From NCBI GenBank assembly GCA_009927565.1, contig RFMT01000262.1:1-13708 (forward strand): 13,708 nt of DNA, read 5' to 3'. The position numbers and the translations under genes were made by a program. The notes beneath the pieces were generated by a model. It did not search any database. It saw only the letters and a program-made list of their open reading frames with translations, and was not told where the DNA came from. Positions 6,790-13,708 of the stretch are shown piece by piece (positions within the stretch are counted from its first letter, which is position 1; every line of letters begins with the position of its first letter). This DNA is from Acidimicrobiia bacterium. GTDB lineage: Bacteria; Actinomycetota; Acidimicrobiia; Acidimicrobiales; Ilumatobacteraceae.

Positions 6790-7620
6790 TTAGTAGTCGG
6801 GTTCGCCGGGCATAATTACGCCAATTACTTTGCCGTCGCTGTTGGTGCGCAAGCGAGGCAAGATCGCCACGGGGTTTGAAACTTTCTTTGCTGCTTTCAA
6901 AACATCTGCGGTCGTACTGTAGTTGGCCAAGAACTTTAAATTCTCAGAAGTTGGAGGAAACATCGCCAACTCACCGAGCTCAAGTTTGTTGAGTGCATCT
7001 TGTGGTTTTACCCACAAACTCGCAATTGTTTCTTGCGAATCGTGCAACGGCTCTTGTGATTCAGGAGCAGCCGCAACAAAAAAGCGAGTGTCAAAACGTC
7101 GAGCCTCACCAACTGGCGTAATCCAGTGACTGACGTAATGAATTGAACCCGCTACCAGCCGCAAATCTTCGTGTTGACAGAGTTCAATGATGTTCATTGA
7201 TGAGTCGTGCACGGCGCTACGAGCCTTGGCAAATCGTTCTTGTGTCGCGATGTCGTCAAAAGCGACAGTTTGATTGGTTCTCGCATGTTTAGCGAGCAAA
7301 ACTCCGGCTTCTTCAAAGCACTCGCGAATCGCCGCCACCCAATAGGCGAGCCCACCATTTGGAATCTGCAGAATTGCGCTTGCTTCAAAGTCGTTTAGAC
7401 CATCGCAGTAGGGCTCAAGTGCTTCGGCGCCATCTGTTGCGTCGACTTTGCCTCCAGGAAACACATACATTCCGCCGGCAAATGCTGCATTGTGAGTGCG
7501 TTGCAGCATAAAGACTTCGAAATCATCAGCCACATCGCGGATCAACATCACGGTGGCTGCTGGTCGCAACGCACTTTTGTCTTCGGTATTTGAATGCTGT
7601 TCGGCGCCAGAACTTGTCAC
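6790..7620 (-). CDS. Nudix hydrolase, NUDT19-like with an interrupted Nudix box
   Basis: This 276-residue protein starts at GTG 7620. After the core strand VMLIRDVADDFEVFMLQR it has FPGGKVD (54-60), an insertion of roughly 35-40 residues, then the second half of the Nudix box, RECFEEAGVLL (99-109). E100, E103 and E104 are the metal-binding glutamates of REXXEEXG. This split Nudix box is known from the NUDT19/RP2 branch, whose members cleave CoA and acyl-CoA diphosphates. Later segments HWITPVGEARRFDTRFFVA (165-183) and the C-terminal LPRL...GVIMPGEPDY also fit. Activity on CoA-type substrates is inferred; other nucleoside diphosphate derivatives are possible. A TACTAT box lies exactly 6 bases before the GTG, so the mRNA is probably leaderless. 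Divergent from selA. Confidence 0.88.
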   Translation of the reverse strand: MTSSGAEQHSNTEDKSALRPAATVMLIRDVADDFEVFMLQRTHNAAFAGGMYVFPGGKVDATDGAEALEPYCDGLNDFEASAILQIPNGGLAYWVAAIRECFEEAGVLLAKHARTNQTVAFDDIATQERFAKARSAVHDSSMNIIELCQHEDLRLVAGSIHYVSHWITPVGEARRFDTRFFVAAAPESQEPLHDSQETIASLWVKPQDALNKLELGELAMFPPTSENLKFLANYSTTADVLKAAKKVSNPVAILPRLRTNSDGKVIGVIMPGEPDY

Positions 7621-7626
7621 GACTTG

Positions 7627-7632
7627 ATAGTA
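7627..7632 (-). promoter_or_regulatory. -10 box of the Nudix gene (leaderless)
   Basis: Minus-strand TACTAT fits TANNNT and ends 6 bases before GTG 7620, the same spacing as at ridA, the Tat-exported protein gene, the receiver gene and asd. Confidence 0.6.
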
Positions 7633-7693
7633 GAACCACGCGGAACCGCAAATCGCATTGAAAAACTTTGTCTGATCAAATGTGGTTTGACGA

Positions 7694-7699
7694 TAGGTT
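7694..7699 (+). promoter_or_regulatory. probable -10 box of selA (leaderless)
   Basis: TAGGTT fits TANNNT and ends 7 bases before ATG 7707. It supports that start over the in-frame TTG 7668 and ATG 7680, neither of which has such a box at the right distance. Confidence 0.45.
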
Positions 7700-7706
7700 C
7701 AAAGTA

Positions 7707-9022
7707 ATGAATCGCGTGTCGGTCGACACTGCGGGACGCCCACCTTCGGTGGACGCACTCGCACGAGAGCTATCGCTCCGCCATTCGTTACCCCATGCTT
7801 TGCTTGTTGATTTTGCGCGTCGCGCGATTGCCAATTCGGCAACAAACAAAAAGTTTTCGGTAGCAGAACAAGCCGATCAGCTTGCAATTGATTTTTCACA
7901 AAGTTTGTTGCGCGACGTCATTAATGCAACCGGTGTGTTACTGCACACAAATCTTGGTCGGGCCCCCATTGCGATACAAACTTCGAATCGCGCCTCAAAT
8001 CTTGAATTGAATATGTCGACAGGAGAGCGGGGCTCACGTCAATCAACTGTGGGCAGGCTACTCGCCTTGTTGTGCGGTGCCGAGTCTGCAATCGTCGTCA
8101 ACAACAATGCGGCTGCAGTTTTGCTTGTTGTCGCGGCATTGGCTAATTCGCGTGATGTCGCTGTTTCGCGTGGCGAGAGCGTTGAAATTGGTGGCAATTT
8201 TCGCATTCCCGAAGTCACCGAACAATCTGGAGCACGATTGGTAGATGTTGGCACGACAAATCGCACGAGATTGCGTGACTACAAAAAGGCAATCGATAGA
8301 CGCGGTAACGACATTGCCTTGGTTCTCAAGGTGCACCCGTCAAATTATCGAGTCTCGGGTTTTGTCGAAGACACTCCGGTTCGCGAACTCGCCACGTTGC
8401 GGGTGCCTGTTGCTGTCGATATTGGTTCAGGCTTGATCGACAACACCTGTCCGTGGCTCGAGTCTCGAGCGCCAAGTTGGTTGAGCAACGAACCCGCTGC
8501 GCGACAAACCATCAATGACGGTGCCGCACTGGTGATGTTTAGCGGTGACAAACTCTTTGGCGGTCCGCAGTGCGGTGTGATTGCTGGCCGCGCCGATCTT
8601 GTCGAAGCTTGCGCACAACATCCACTTGCTCGTGCATTGCGACCAGGTTCGACAACGATGTTTGCGATGCAGAGTTTGGCGTTGGCGTATCTCAGTCGTA
8701 CGGCGACAAAAGAAATTGCATTTTGGAAGATGGCGACGACTACTACCGCTGATTTGCAAACTCGAGCCGAAAGATCGTCGGTATTGCAAAAATTGGTGAA
8801 ATTTGCGCACTCGATTCAGTCCCAGGTGCTGGGTCAGCGCCCGGTGCAACTATCGACTCGATTGGCATAGTTGTCAACGGCGATCAATTAACAAAATTGC
8901 GGATGAACGAGACGCCGATTATCGCTCGGGTCAGAGACAACAAAACTTTTCTTGATCTGCGTACGATTCAACCAGACGATGACGAGATCGTTGTTCGCGC
9001 TTTACAACAACTCGCAAAATAA
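7707..9022 (+). CDS. selA: L-seryl-tRNA(Sec) selenium transferase, with apparent -1 frameshift near the 3' end
   Basis: SelA is the PLP enzyme that converts Ser-tRNA(Sec) to Sec-tRNA(Sec) with selenophosphate. Numbered from ATG 7707, visible landmarks are RPPSVDALAREL near the N-terminus, NATGVLLHTNLGRAP (73-87), the PLP lysine K282 in FSGDKLFGGPQ, and HPLARALRPG. The first frame stops at TAG 8868-8870, but the family C-terminus continues in the -1 frame: VPGAGSAPG (8819-8845), then PIIARVRDN and FLDLRTIQPDDDE, to TAA 9020-9022. The -1 frame has a stop at 8750-8752, so the shift lies between 8753 and 8867. The A5 run at 8788-8792 is the likeliest point, giving ...RAERSSVLQK-IGEICALDSVPG. Restored length is about 438 aa, normal for SelA. 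Sequencing error, a real mutation or slippage are all possible. selB follows 6 bases later. Confidence 0.9.
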
Positions 9023-9028
9023 AATTTC

Positions 9029-10762
9029 ATGACAGTCATTGCGACAGCCGGCCACGTTGACCACGGCAAGTCGTCCCTGGTTTTCGCTTTAACTGGCACC
9101 GACCCTGATCGCTGGGCAGAAGAGAAGCGTCGCGGCATGACCATCGATTTAGGTTTTGCACACACGCGGCTGCCTTCAGGTGAAACGGCGAGTTTCATCG
9201 ATGTGCCGGGCCATACTCGCTTTTTGCGCAACATGCTCGCAGGGGTCGGTGCAATCGACGGCTGCATATTGGTTGTCGATGCCAAAGAGGGCTGGATGCC
9301 TCAGACCGAAGAGCACTTTCAGATTCTTAAACTCCTCGGTTTACGACATGGAGTTATTGCTTTAACCAAAGTTGATTTAATTGATGCCAGCACAGAAATT
9401 GTTCGACGCACTGAGATCCGAACAAAGTTGCGCGACTCATTCTTAAGCGAATCGCCAATAATTTCGGTTTCAGTAGTTTCTTCAAAGGGTCTTGACGAAA
9501 TTAGAAATTCACTTGATGTTTTGATCGCTGAGTCAAAGCAGACTGCTCAGAGACGTAATAGAAATCGCCCTCGACTGTGGATTGATCGTTCGTTTACTTC
9601 GCGCGGTGCAGGCACCGTCGTGACAGGTACCTTAATCGACGGGTCGCTCGAATCAGACATTGAACTTACTATCGTGCGCACGCAACAACCGGTTCGCGTG
9701 CGCGAAATTCAACAGCATGAAAAGTCGACAAGTCAACTTTCGCCGGGACATCGATGTGCGCTGAATCTCGTTGGTGTCAATCATGCTGAAATATTTCGCG
9801 GAGACGCTTTAGTCATTCAAGATCAATGGCTGCCAAGTTCGATGTTCGATGCCTCCCTTACTATCGTGCCGTCGTTGCAACATCGAGTTACGCGGCGTGG
9901 AAGTTATTCGGTCTATATAGGTTCAGGCGAATTCGCGGCCAAGATTCGCTTGATCGGTACTCGTGAGTTGCAGGCGAACGAAAAAGGCTTTGTCCGCGTT
10001 GCTTTACAAACCTCAATACCGATTTTGCCGGGCGATCGCTATATCTTGCGCGAGTCAGGACGGCAAGAGACAATTGGTGGCGGAGAAATACTCGACATCG
10101 CTCCAACACTGCGGGCATCAAAAGCGAAGCCTGACCGTTCAGTTGATCGAGTAATCAGCGAGCGCCACTGGGTTACCGCAAAAGAACTCGAACTTTTGAC
10201 TGGTGAAGTTTGCCAACCAATGGTTGGTGAATGGCTAACAACGCCGAAACTTTTAGATACAACACGAAAAGAATTGGCAATCAAATTGGCCAAAACGCCT
10301 GATGGTTTAGAAATTTCTCGACTCAAACCTTACGAACAGGCGGTTGTTTTGACGTTACCCGACGTCGTAATCGAGATGGGACGTGCGCGGATCAAAGGCG
10401 CTTCGTCGATCACCGAGCATCCATATGTTGGTTTGTTCGCCAAAGCCGGTGTTACACCTCCTGACACAAAGACGCTCGACCGAAACATTGTCCGACAGAT
10501 TGTTCAACGGGGTCTATTCGTCGATATTGATGGGGTTGTCTTTCACGTCAGCGCACTTGAAACAGCTCGCTTAAACGTCCAAAAAATGTTGCAACAGCAC
10601 CCGAATGGTTTCACTGTTTCGCAATTTCGCGAGACCCTCGGCATTACCCGAAAGCATGCAGTGCCGTTACTTGAAGCCTTGGATCGCCGAGCAATCACCA
10701 AAAGACACGGTGATTTACGCATTGGCGGAGCAAGGCTCAACGGTGAGCCGACACAAGTCTGA
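9029..10762 (+). CDS. selB: selenocysteine-specific translation elongation factor SelB
   Basis: SelB is the EF-Tu-like GTPase that carries Sec-tRNA(Sec) to in-frame UGA codons marked by a SECIS hairpin. This 577-residue protein opens with MTVIATAGHVDHGKSSLV. G1 is GHVDHGKS (8-15), EEKRRGMTIDLGFA (31-44) is the G2 region, G3 is DVPGH (58-62) and G4 is TKVD (113-116). Domains II and III follow (DRSFTSRGAGTVVTGTL around 185-201; then LRESGRQETIGGGEILD). The C-terminal part is a run of winged-helix domains that read the SECIS RNA, ending in SQFRETLGITRKHAVPLLEALDRRAITKRHGDLRIGG. Length is a little under the E. coli protein. The ATG lies 6 bases after the restored selA stop without a clear Shine-Dalgarno, so it is probably coupled to selA. 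The stop is 3 bases from that of the convergent nfeD gene. Confidence 0.95.
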   Translation: MTVIATAGHVDHGKSSLVFALTGTDPDRWAEEKRRGMTIDLGFAHTRLPSGETASFIDVPGHTRFLRNMLAGVGAIDGCILVVDAKEGWMPQTEEHFQILKLLGLRHGVIALTKVDLIDASTEIVRRTEIRTKLRDSFLSESPIISVSVVSSKGLDEIRNSLDVLIAESKQTAQRRNRNRPRLWIDRSFTSRGAGTVVTGTLIDGSLESDIELTIVRTQQPVRVREIQQHEKSTSQLSPGHRCALNLVGVNHAEIFRGDALVIQDQWLPSSMFDASLTIVPSLQHRVTRRGSYSVYIGSGEFAAKIRLIGTRELQANEKGFVRVALQTSIPILPGDRYILRESGRQETIGGGEILDIAPTLRASKAKPDRSVDRVISERHWVTAKELELLTGEVCQPMVGEWLTTPKLLDTTRKELAIKLAKTPDGLEISRLKPYEQAVVLTLPDVVIEMGRARIKGASSITEHPYVGLFAKAGVTPPDTKTLDRNIVRQIVQRGLFVDIDGVVFHVSALETARLNVQKMLQQHPNGFTVSQFRETLGITRKHAVPLLEALDRRAITKRHGDLRIGGARLNGEPTQV

Positions 10763-10765
10763 GAT

Positions 10766-12115
10766 TTATTCGCCCTTTGGCTTGCGCATTTCGCGATAGT
10801 CGCGCGCAGCACCTTCAAGCGGCTCAACTTCAAGTGTCACGCCGTCGATTGCTGCAACACGCAACTCTTGACCATCTTGAATCGGTGTCGAACGATTTGT
10901 GCGGGCTCGCCACTGTGCATCGTGAATTTGAACGATTCCTAAAGGATTAATCGTGCCTACGGCCCGACCAATGCTGCCAATCATCCACTCGCGACCAATT
11001 GTCGGCGTGGCAAACCGGGTTCGCACCATTGACGGCATGCCAACAACAAATGCCAGTGAGATTGCGATCATTCCGCTTAAAAACGTCAGCCATGACAAAC
11101 GAATTTCACCACCGTCGCTGCTTCTGAACAATGTAAAACTGCCAAGTGCAAGCAATACGAGACCAAAACCAGTGAAGAACCTTGGAATACCAACCTGCAC
11201 ATCAATCGACATCAGAAGCATCGACACAAAAATCACTGCAAGGCTTGCACCACGAAGCGGCAAAGTGGCCAAGCCGTGGCTACCGAGCACGACACAAACT
11301 GCGCCAACGACGCCAGCAATACCGATGCCGGCGGTGAAGAATTCAAAGATCAGCAGTGCCATGCCAATAATCACTAACAAAAAGGTGACTGGGGGGCTGG
11401 CCGCAGTATGAAGTAGGCGTTCAATCAAACCAAGTTTGAAAAATCTGGTTGTCGCAGCTTCTCGAATCAACTCATCACCAGAATCAGACTTGACCTCAAC
11501 GACAGTCTGTAGAACTTGTCCTTTTATTGAGAGTCCGTTCATTGCCAAAAGCATGTTGCGCAAGACGGGCACGCCCTCGTCGTCGGTTGTCAGTTTCAGT
11601 GCGCCAAGCCGCTTAGCTTCTTTCGAGTTAACTGTCGTCGTGCGCAATGTTGCTGATGCGTCGCCAAAACTCACTTCACCGGCCTTCGTGGTCAAGAGTT
11701 TTCCGGTTTTGCCAATGCGAGTGCCGTCAGCCATTGCCGATACATCGGCAACTGCCAACAACTGCGCGGCGCTGCCATAAGCGCGTGCGGTTGTTGGTCC
11801 AACCCACACTGCAATGGGTATTTTCGAGTCGATGATTTTGTTGAACAACGCTTCCATTCGCGTCTTTGAAACGACGCCACCTAATGAATTGACTTGCAAG
11901 ATCACGGCCTGCGAGGTCGATGCTTCAGCACGTTCGATTGCTTGTTCGATGTCGTGCACAACGATCTCGTCAATCAGTCCATTCACTTCGACCACGTCTA
12001 CTGGCGCCAGATCGTTGGTGCCACCTTCGGCGTTTGCCACCTGTGACGCACCAAATGTGATCGCAAGAGCCGAGATGAGCATCGTAAACGACAACACTTT
12101 ACGCAAATTAATCAT
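10766..12115 (-). CDS. nfeD: long-form NfeD membrane protein with ClpP-class protease-like domain
   Basis: From ATG 12115 this is a 449-residue protein. A signal peptide (1-29, ending ASQVANA) leads to an extracytoplasmic ClpP/SppA-like domain (about 35-235) with VILQVNSLGG and ARAYGSAAQLLAVAD, where S115 is the candidate nucleophile. A membrane block of four to five helices follows (about 243-361), then a C-terminal NfeD OB-fold (about 379-433, IGSIGRAVGTINPLGIVQI...DGVTLEVEPL). Long NfeD proteins are known as membrane proteases that usually pair with a stomatin/SPFH protein; no such gene is visible here. The catalytic lysine is not obvious, so activity is uncertain. TTG 12157 is an in-frame alternative start (463 aa); 12115 puts a normal signal peptide at the N-terminus. 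A TAGCGT hexamer (minus, 12160-12165) could be its -10 box. Confidence 0.87.
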   Translation of the reverse strand: MINLRKVLSFTMLISALAITFGASQVANAEGGTNDLAPVDVVEVNGLIDEIVVHDIEQAIERAEASTSQAVILQVNSLGGVVSKTRMEALFNKIIDSKIPIAVWVGPTTARAYGSAAQLLAVADVSAMADGTRIGKTGKLLTTKAGEVSFGDASATLRTTTVNSKEAKRLGALKLTTDDEGVPVLRNMLLAMNGLSIKGQVLQTVVEVKSDSGDELIREAATTRFFKLGLIERLLHTAASPPVTFLLVIIGMALLIFEFFTAGIGIAGVVGAVCVVLGSHGLATLPLRGASLAVIFVSMLLMSIDVQVGIPRFFTGFGLVLLALGSFTLFRSSDGGEIRLSWLTFLSGMIAISLAFVVGMPSMVRTRFATPTIGREWMIGSIGRAVGTINPLGIVQIHDAQWRARTNRSTPIQDGQELRVAAIDGVTLEVEPLEGAARDYREMRKPKGE

Positions 12116-12163
12116 TGATTTTTGCAAGCTCGTCTCCAGATGTTCGCGCGATGGCAATTACGC

Positions 12164-12169
12164 TAACAT
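12164..12169 (+). promoter_or_regulatory. -10 box of the receiver gene (leaderless)
   Basis: TAACAT fits TANNNT and ends exactly 6 bases before GTG 12176. It supports that start over the in-frame TTG 12170. It overlaps a possible minus-strand -10 (TAGCGT, 12160-12165) for the divergent nfeD gene. Confidence 0.55.
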
Positions 12170-12175
12170 TTGCGC

Positions 12176-12574
12176 GTGCATATTTTGTTGGCAACAGATG
12201 CTCAGTGGGTGCTCGACGAGGTGCACTCCGCACTCGGCACATCCGATACTTCGTTTGTAGTTTGTCGAGATGGTCGTGATGTGTCGCGTGCCATAAAGCA
12301 ACGCACACCCGATCTCGCAGTTTTAGATTTGCAATGCGGTTCAATGGGCGCAATGGCAGTAACTATGGATTTACGCCTTGACCACAGTGATGGCCGGTCG
12401 CCAATGGTGCCAGTTTTGATGTTGCTTGATCGAATTGCCGACGTTCACTTGGCCAAGCGCAGCGGCGCACAGGGCTGGCTGATCAAGCCACTCGATTCTT
12501 TGCGTCTTCGCCGCGCAGCGGACGCAATTGTTGCGGGTAAAAACTGGCACGAAGGCGTGCCTGTCGAAGTTTAA
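12176..12574 (+). CDS. stand-alone response-regulator receiver domain, atypical
   Basis: This 132-residue protein starts at GTG 12176 and consists of a single CheY-like receiver fold with no output domain. The phospho-acceptor aspartate is D51 in PDLAVLDLQ, and the conserved lysine is K104 in GWLIKPLDS. The acidic pocket is reduced: HILLATDAQ keeps D8 where most receivers have two acids. The switch Thr/Ser after strand 4 is replaced (VLMLLDR). Such changes suggest phosphorylation may be weak or absent and that the protein may act by binding a partner. No histidine kinase is nearby. The strong MAVTMDLRLD and RSGAQGWLIKPLDSLRLRRA segments resemble a small actinobacterial receiver family I recall, without known function. 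It is divergent from nfeD and converges on asd with 3 bases between stops. Confidence 0.85.
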   Translation: MHILLATDAQWVLDEVHSALGTSDTSFVVCRDGRDVSRAIKQRTPDLAVLDLQCGSMGAMAVTMDLRLDHSDGRSPMVPVLMLLDRIADVHLAKRSGAQGWLIKPLDSLRLRRAADAIVAGKNWHEGVPVEV

Positions 12575-12577
12575 AAG

Positions 12578-13621
12578 TTACTTTCGATTTGCAACAATAA
12601 CTTCGGCAATTTGTAGGGCGTTGAGCGCTGCACCTTTGCGCAAATTGTCGTTTGAAACGAACAGAACTAAACCTTTATTACCGTCGATCGAATGATCTTG
12701 TCGAATTCGTCCGACAAAACTCGGATCTTTGCCCGCTGCAATCAGCGGTGTAGGCACATCAACGACTCTTACGCCAACTGCAGTTGACAGAATCTTTTGA
12801 GCCTGTTCGACCGTAAGGTCTTTCTTGAATTCAAGAGTTAGCGAAAGTGAATGACCGGTAAAAACTGGCACTCGCACGCATGTGCCTGAGACTCGCAAAT
12901 CAGGAATGTGCAAAATTTTTCGTGATTCGTTGCGAAGTTTTTTCTCTTCGTCTGTTTCAAGCATGCCGTCATCAACTAAATTGCCCGCGAAGGGTATGAC
13001 GTTGTAAGAAATCGTGCGTGGAAACTTGACCGCAGGTTTGAATGCAATTGCTTCGCCGTTATAGGTGAGTTCGTTTGCATTTGATGCACCTGTCTTTATT
13101 TGTTCGTGCAATTCATCGACGCCAGAAACACCCATGCCACTGACGGCCTGATATGTGCTTGCGACCATTCGCACCAGTGATGCGGCGTCGTGCAATGGCT
13201 TGAGCACTGGCATTGCCGCCATAGTTGTGCAATTCGGATTTGAGATTATGCCGAGTTTGGCGTTCGCAATATCTTCGGGGTTTACCTCAGAAACTATTAA
13301 AGGCACATCAGGGTTCATTCGCCACGCCGACGAGTTATCAATGACGATTGTGCCTTGCTTCGCGTATTTCTCTGCGATCGCCCGAGATGTCGTTGCGCCG
13401 GCCGAAAAAATTGCTATGTCGAGATCGCTTGTGTTGGCTGTCGAAGCATCTTCAACCGTAATTTTTTTACCATTCCATTCAATTTTCGAACCGGCCGATT
13501 TTGCAGATGCAAAGAACCGTACTGAAGTCGCAGGAAAGTTTCGTTCGATCAACAGAGTGCGCATCACACTGCCAACCATGCCGGTTGCTCCGACAATGCC
13601 GAGAGATAGTTTTTTTGTCAC
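12578..13621 (-). CDS. asd: aspartate-semialdehyde dehydrogenase
   Basis: This 347-residue enzyme reduces aspartyl-4-phosphate to aspartate semialdehyde with NADPH, the branch point to lysine/diaminopimelate, threonine and methionine. Landmarks are the nucleotide-binding GATGMVG (11-17), SAGATTSR (73-80), the substrate-site segment DNSSAWRM (95-102), the catalytic cysteine C131 in SNPNCTTM, and the acid-base histidine H257 in VFTGHS. Length is typical. The start is GTG 13621, giving MTKKLSLGIVGATG; a TATCCT box lies exactly 6 bases before it, so the mRNA is probably leaderless. Aspartate kinase, the usual neighbour, is not in the window but could lie beyond its right edge. Confidence 0.97.
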   Translation of the reverse strand: MTKKLSLGIVGATGMVGSVMRTLLIERNFPATSVRFFASAKSAGSKIEWNGKKITVEDASTANTSDLDIAIFSAGATTSRAIAEKYAKQGTIVIDNSSAWRMNPDVPLIVSEVNPEDIANAKLGIISNPNCTTMAAMPVLKPLHDAASLVRMVASTYQAVSGMGVSGVDELHEQIKTGASNANELTYNGEAIAFKPAVKFPRTISYNVIPFAGNLVDDGMLETDEEKKLRNESRKILHIPDLRVSGTCVRVPVFTGHSLSLTLEFKKDLTVEQAQKILSTAVGVRVVDVPTPLIAAGKDPSFVGRIRQDHSIDGNKGLVLFVSNDNLRKGAALNALQIAEVIVANRK

Positions 13622-13627
13622 GCGTTT

Positions 13628-13633
13628 AGGATA
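13628..13633 (-). promoter_or_regulatory. -10 box of asd (leaderless)
   Basis: Minus-strand TATCCT fits TANNNT and ends 6 bases before GTG 13621. No -35 box is evident at the usual distance. Confidence 0.55.
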
Positions 13634-13662
13634 CTTGAGCGACCAACCACCAGTGGCTTGGA

Positions 13663-13708
13663 TTAATTCTGTTTGTCGGTATGGTTTGCACGCAGTTCTT
13701 TCGCGATG
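13663..13708 (-). CDS. possible C-terminus of an upstream gene (partial)
   Basis: On the minus strand the last bases read ...IAKELRANHTDKQN and then TAA at 13663-13665, with 41 bases left before the asd start. The short tail has natural-looking codons and could end a gene whose body lies beyond the window. Fourteen codons are too few to identify it or to be sure that it is coding. Confidence 0.25.
   Translation of the reverse strand, partial: IAKELRANHTDKQN

Noticed and set aside
8766..8792. Classical -1 ribosomal slippery heptamer in selA
   Set aside because: Neither GAAAG at 8769-8773 nor the A5 run matches X-XXY-YYZ in the zero frame, and no obvious stimulatory structure was seen.
10953..11780. 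Plus-strand open frames opposite nfeD
   Set aside because: Low-complexity Thr/Ser/Pro-rich translations typical of the reverse of membrane-protein codons.
1..13708. Selenoprotein genes with in-frame UGA, tRNA-Sec, CRISPR repeats or insertion sequences
   Set aside because: Looked for because of selAB and the tRNA-side gene; no UGA-extended conserved frame, long-variable-arm tRNA, repeat array or transposase was found by eye.

Overview
The window reads as a gene-dense stretch of chromosome from an actinobacterium of moderate G+C. An Acidimicrobiia-like freshwater or marine lineage is my best guess. That rests on the style of the Mrp, long NfeD, SelA and stand-alone receiver proteins, on frequent GTG starts, and above all on start codons lying 6-7 nt after a TANNNT -10 box, which is the leaderless-mRNA arrangement common in Actinobacteria. 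No gap between genes reaches 100 bases. Most convergent junctions are only a few bases wide. I see no insertion sequence, CRISPR array, integrase or phage gene.

Layout. 1-60: the 3' part of a tRNA-Lys(UUU). 64-4214, minus strand: a probable four-gene operon read as ridA, a 51-aa one-helix membrane protein, an 8-oxoguanine-deaminase-type amidohydrolase, and a large A+T-rich polytopic membrane protein whose stop codon lies 3 bases from the tRNA. 4256-5152, plus: an exported twin-arginine, thioredoxin-fold-like protein, divergent from ridA. 5174-5494, minus, and 5581-6777, plus: an A-type iron-sulfur carrier and an Mrp-type P-loop ATPase, divergent across a short region with small palindromes. 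6790-7620, minus: a NUDT19-like Nudix hydrolase, divergent from selA. 7707-10762, plus: selA followed by selB, the enzyme and elongation factor of selenocysteine insertion; selA carries an apparent -1 frameshift near its 3' end. 10766-12115, minus: a long-form NfeD membrane protease-like protein, divergent from a stand-alone response-regulator receiver (12176-12574). 12578-13621, minus: aspartate-semialdehyde dehydrogenase. The last 46 bases may hold the end of another minus-strand gene.

The genes are mostly housekeeping: damaged-metabolite and damaged-purine handling (RidA, 8-oxoguanine deaminase, Nudix), Fe-S cluster delivery (ErpA-like, Mrp), selenocysteine synthesis (SelA, SelB), membrane quality control (NfeD) and amino-acid synthesis (Asd). 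The points most worth following are the selA frameshift, a likely CTG start of the deaminase overlapping the stop of the small membrane protein, the repeated leaderless promoter pattern including a symmetric back-to-back pair, and the compositionally odd membrane protein beside tRNA-Lys.
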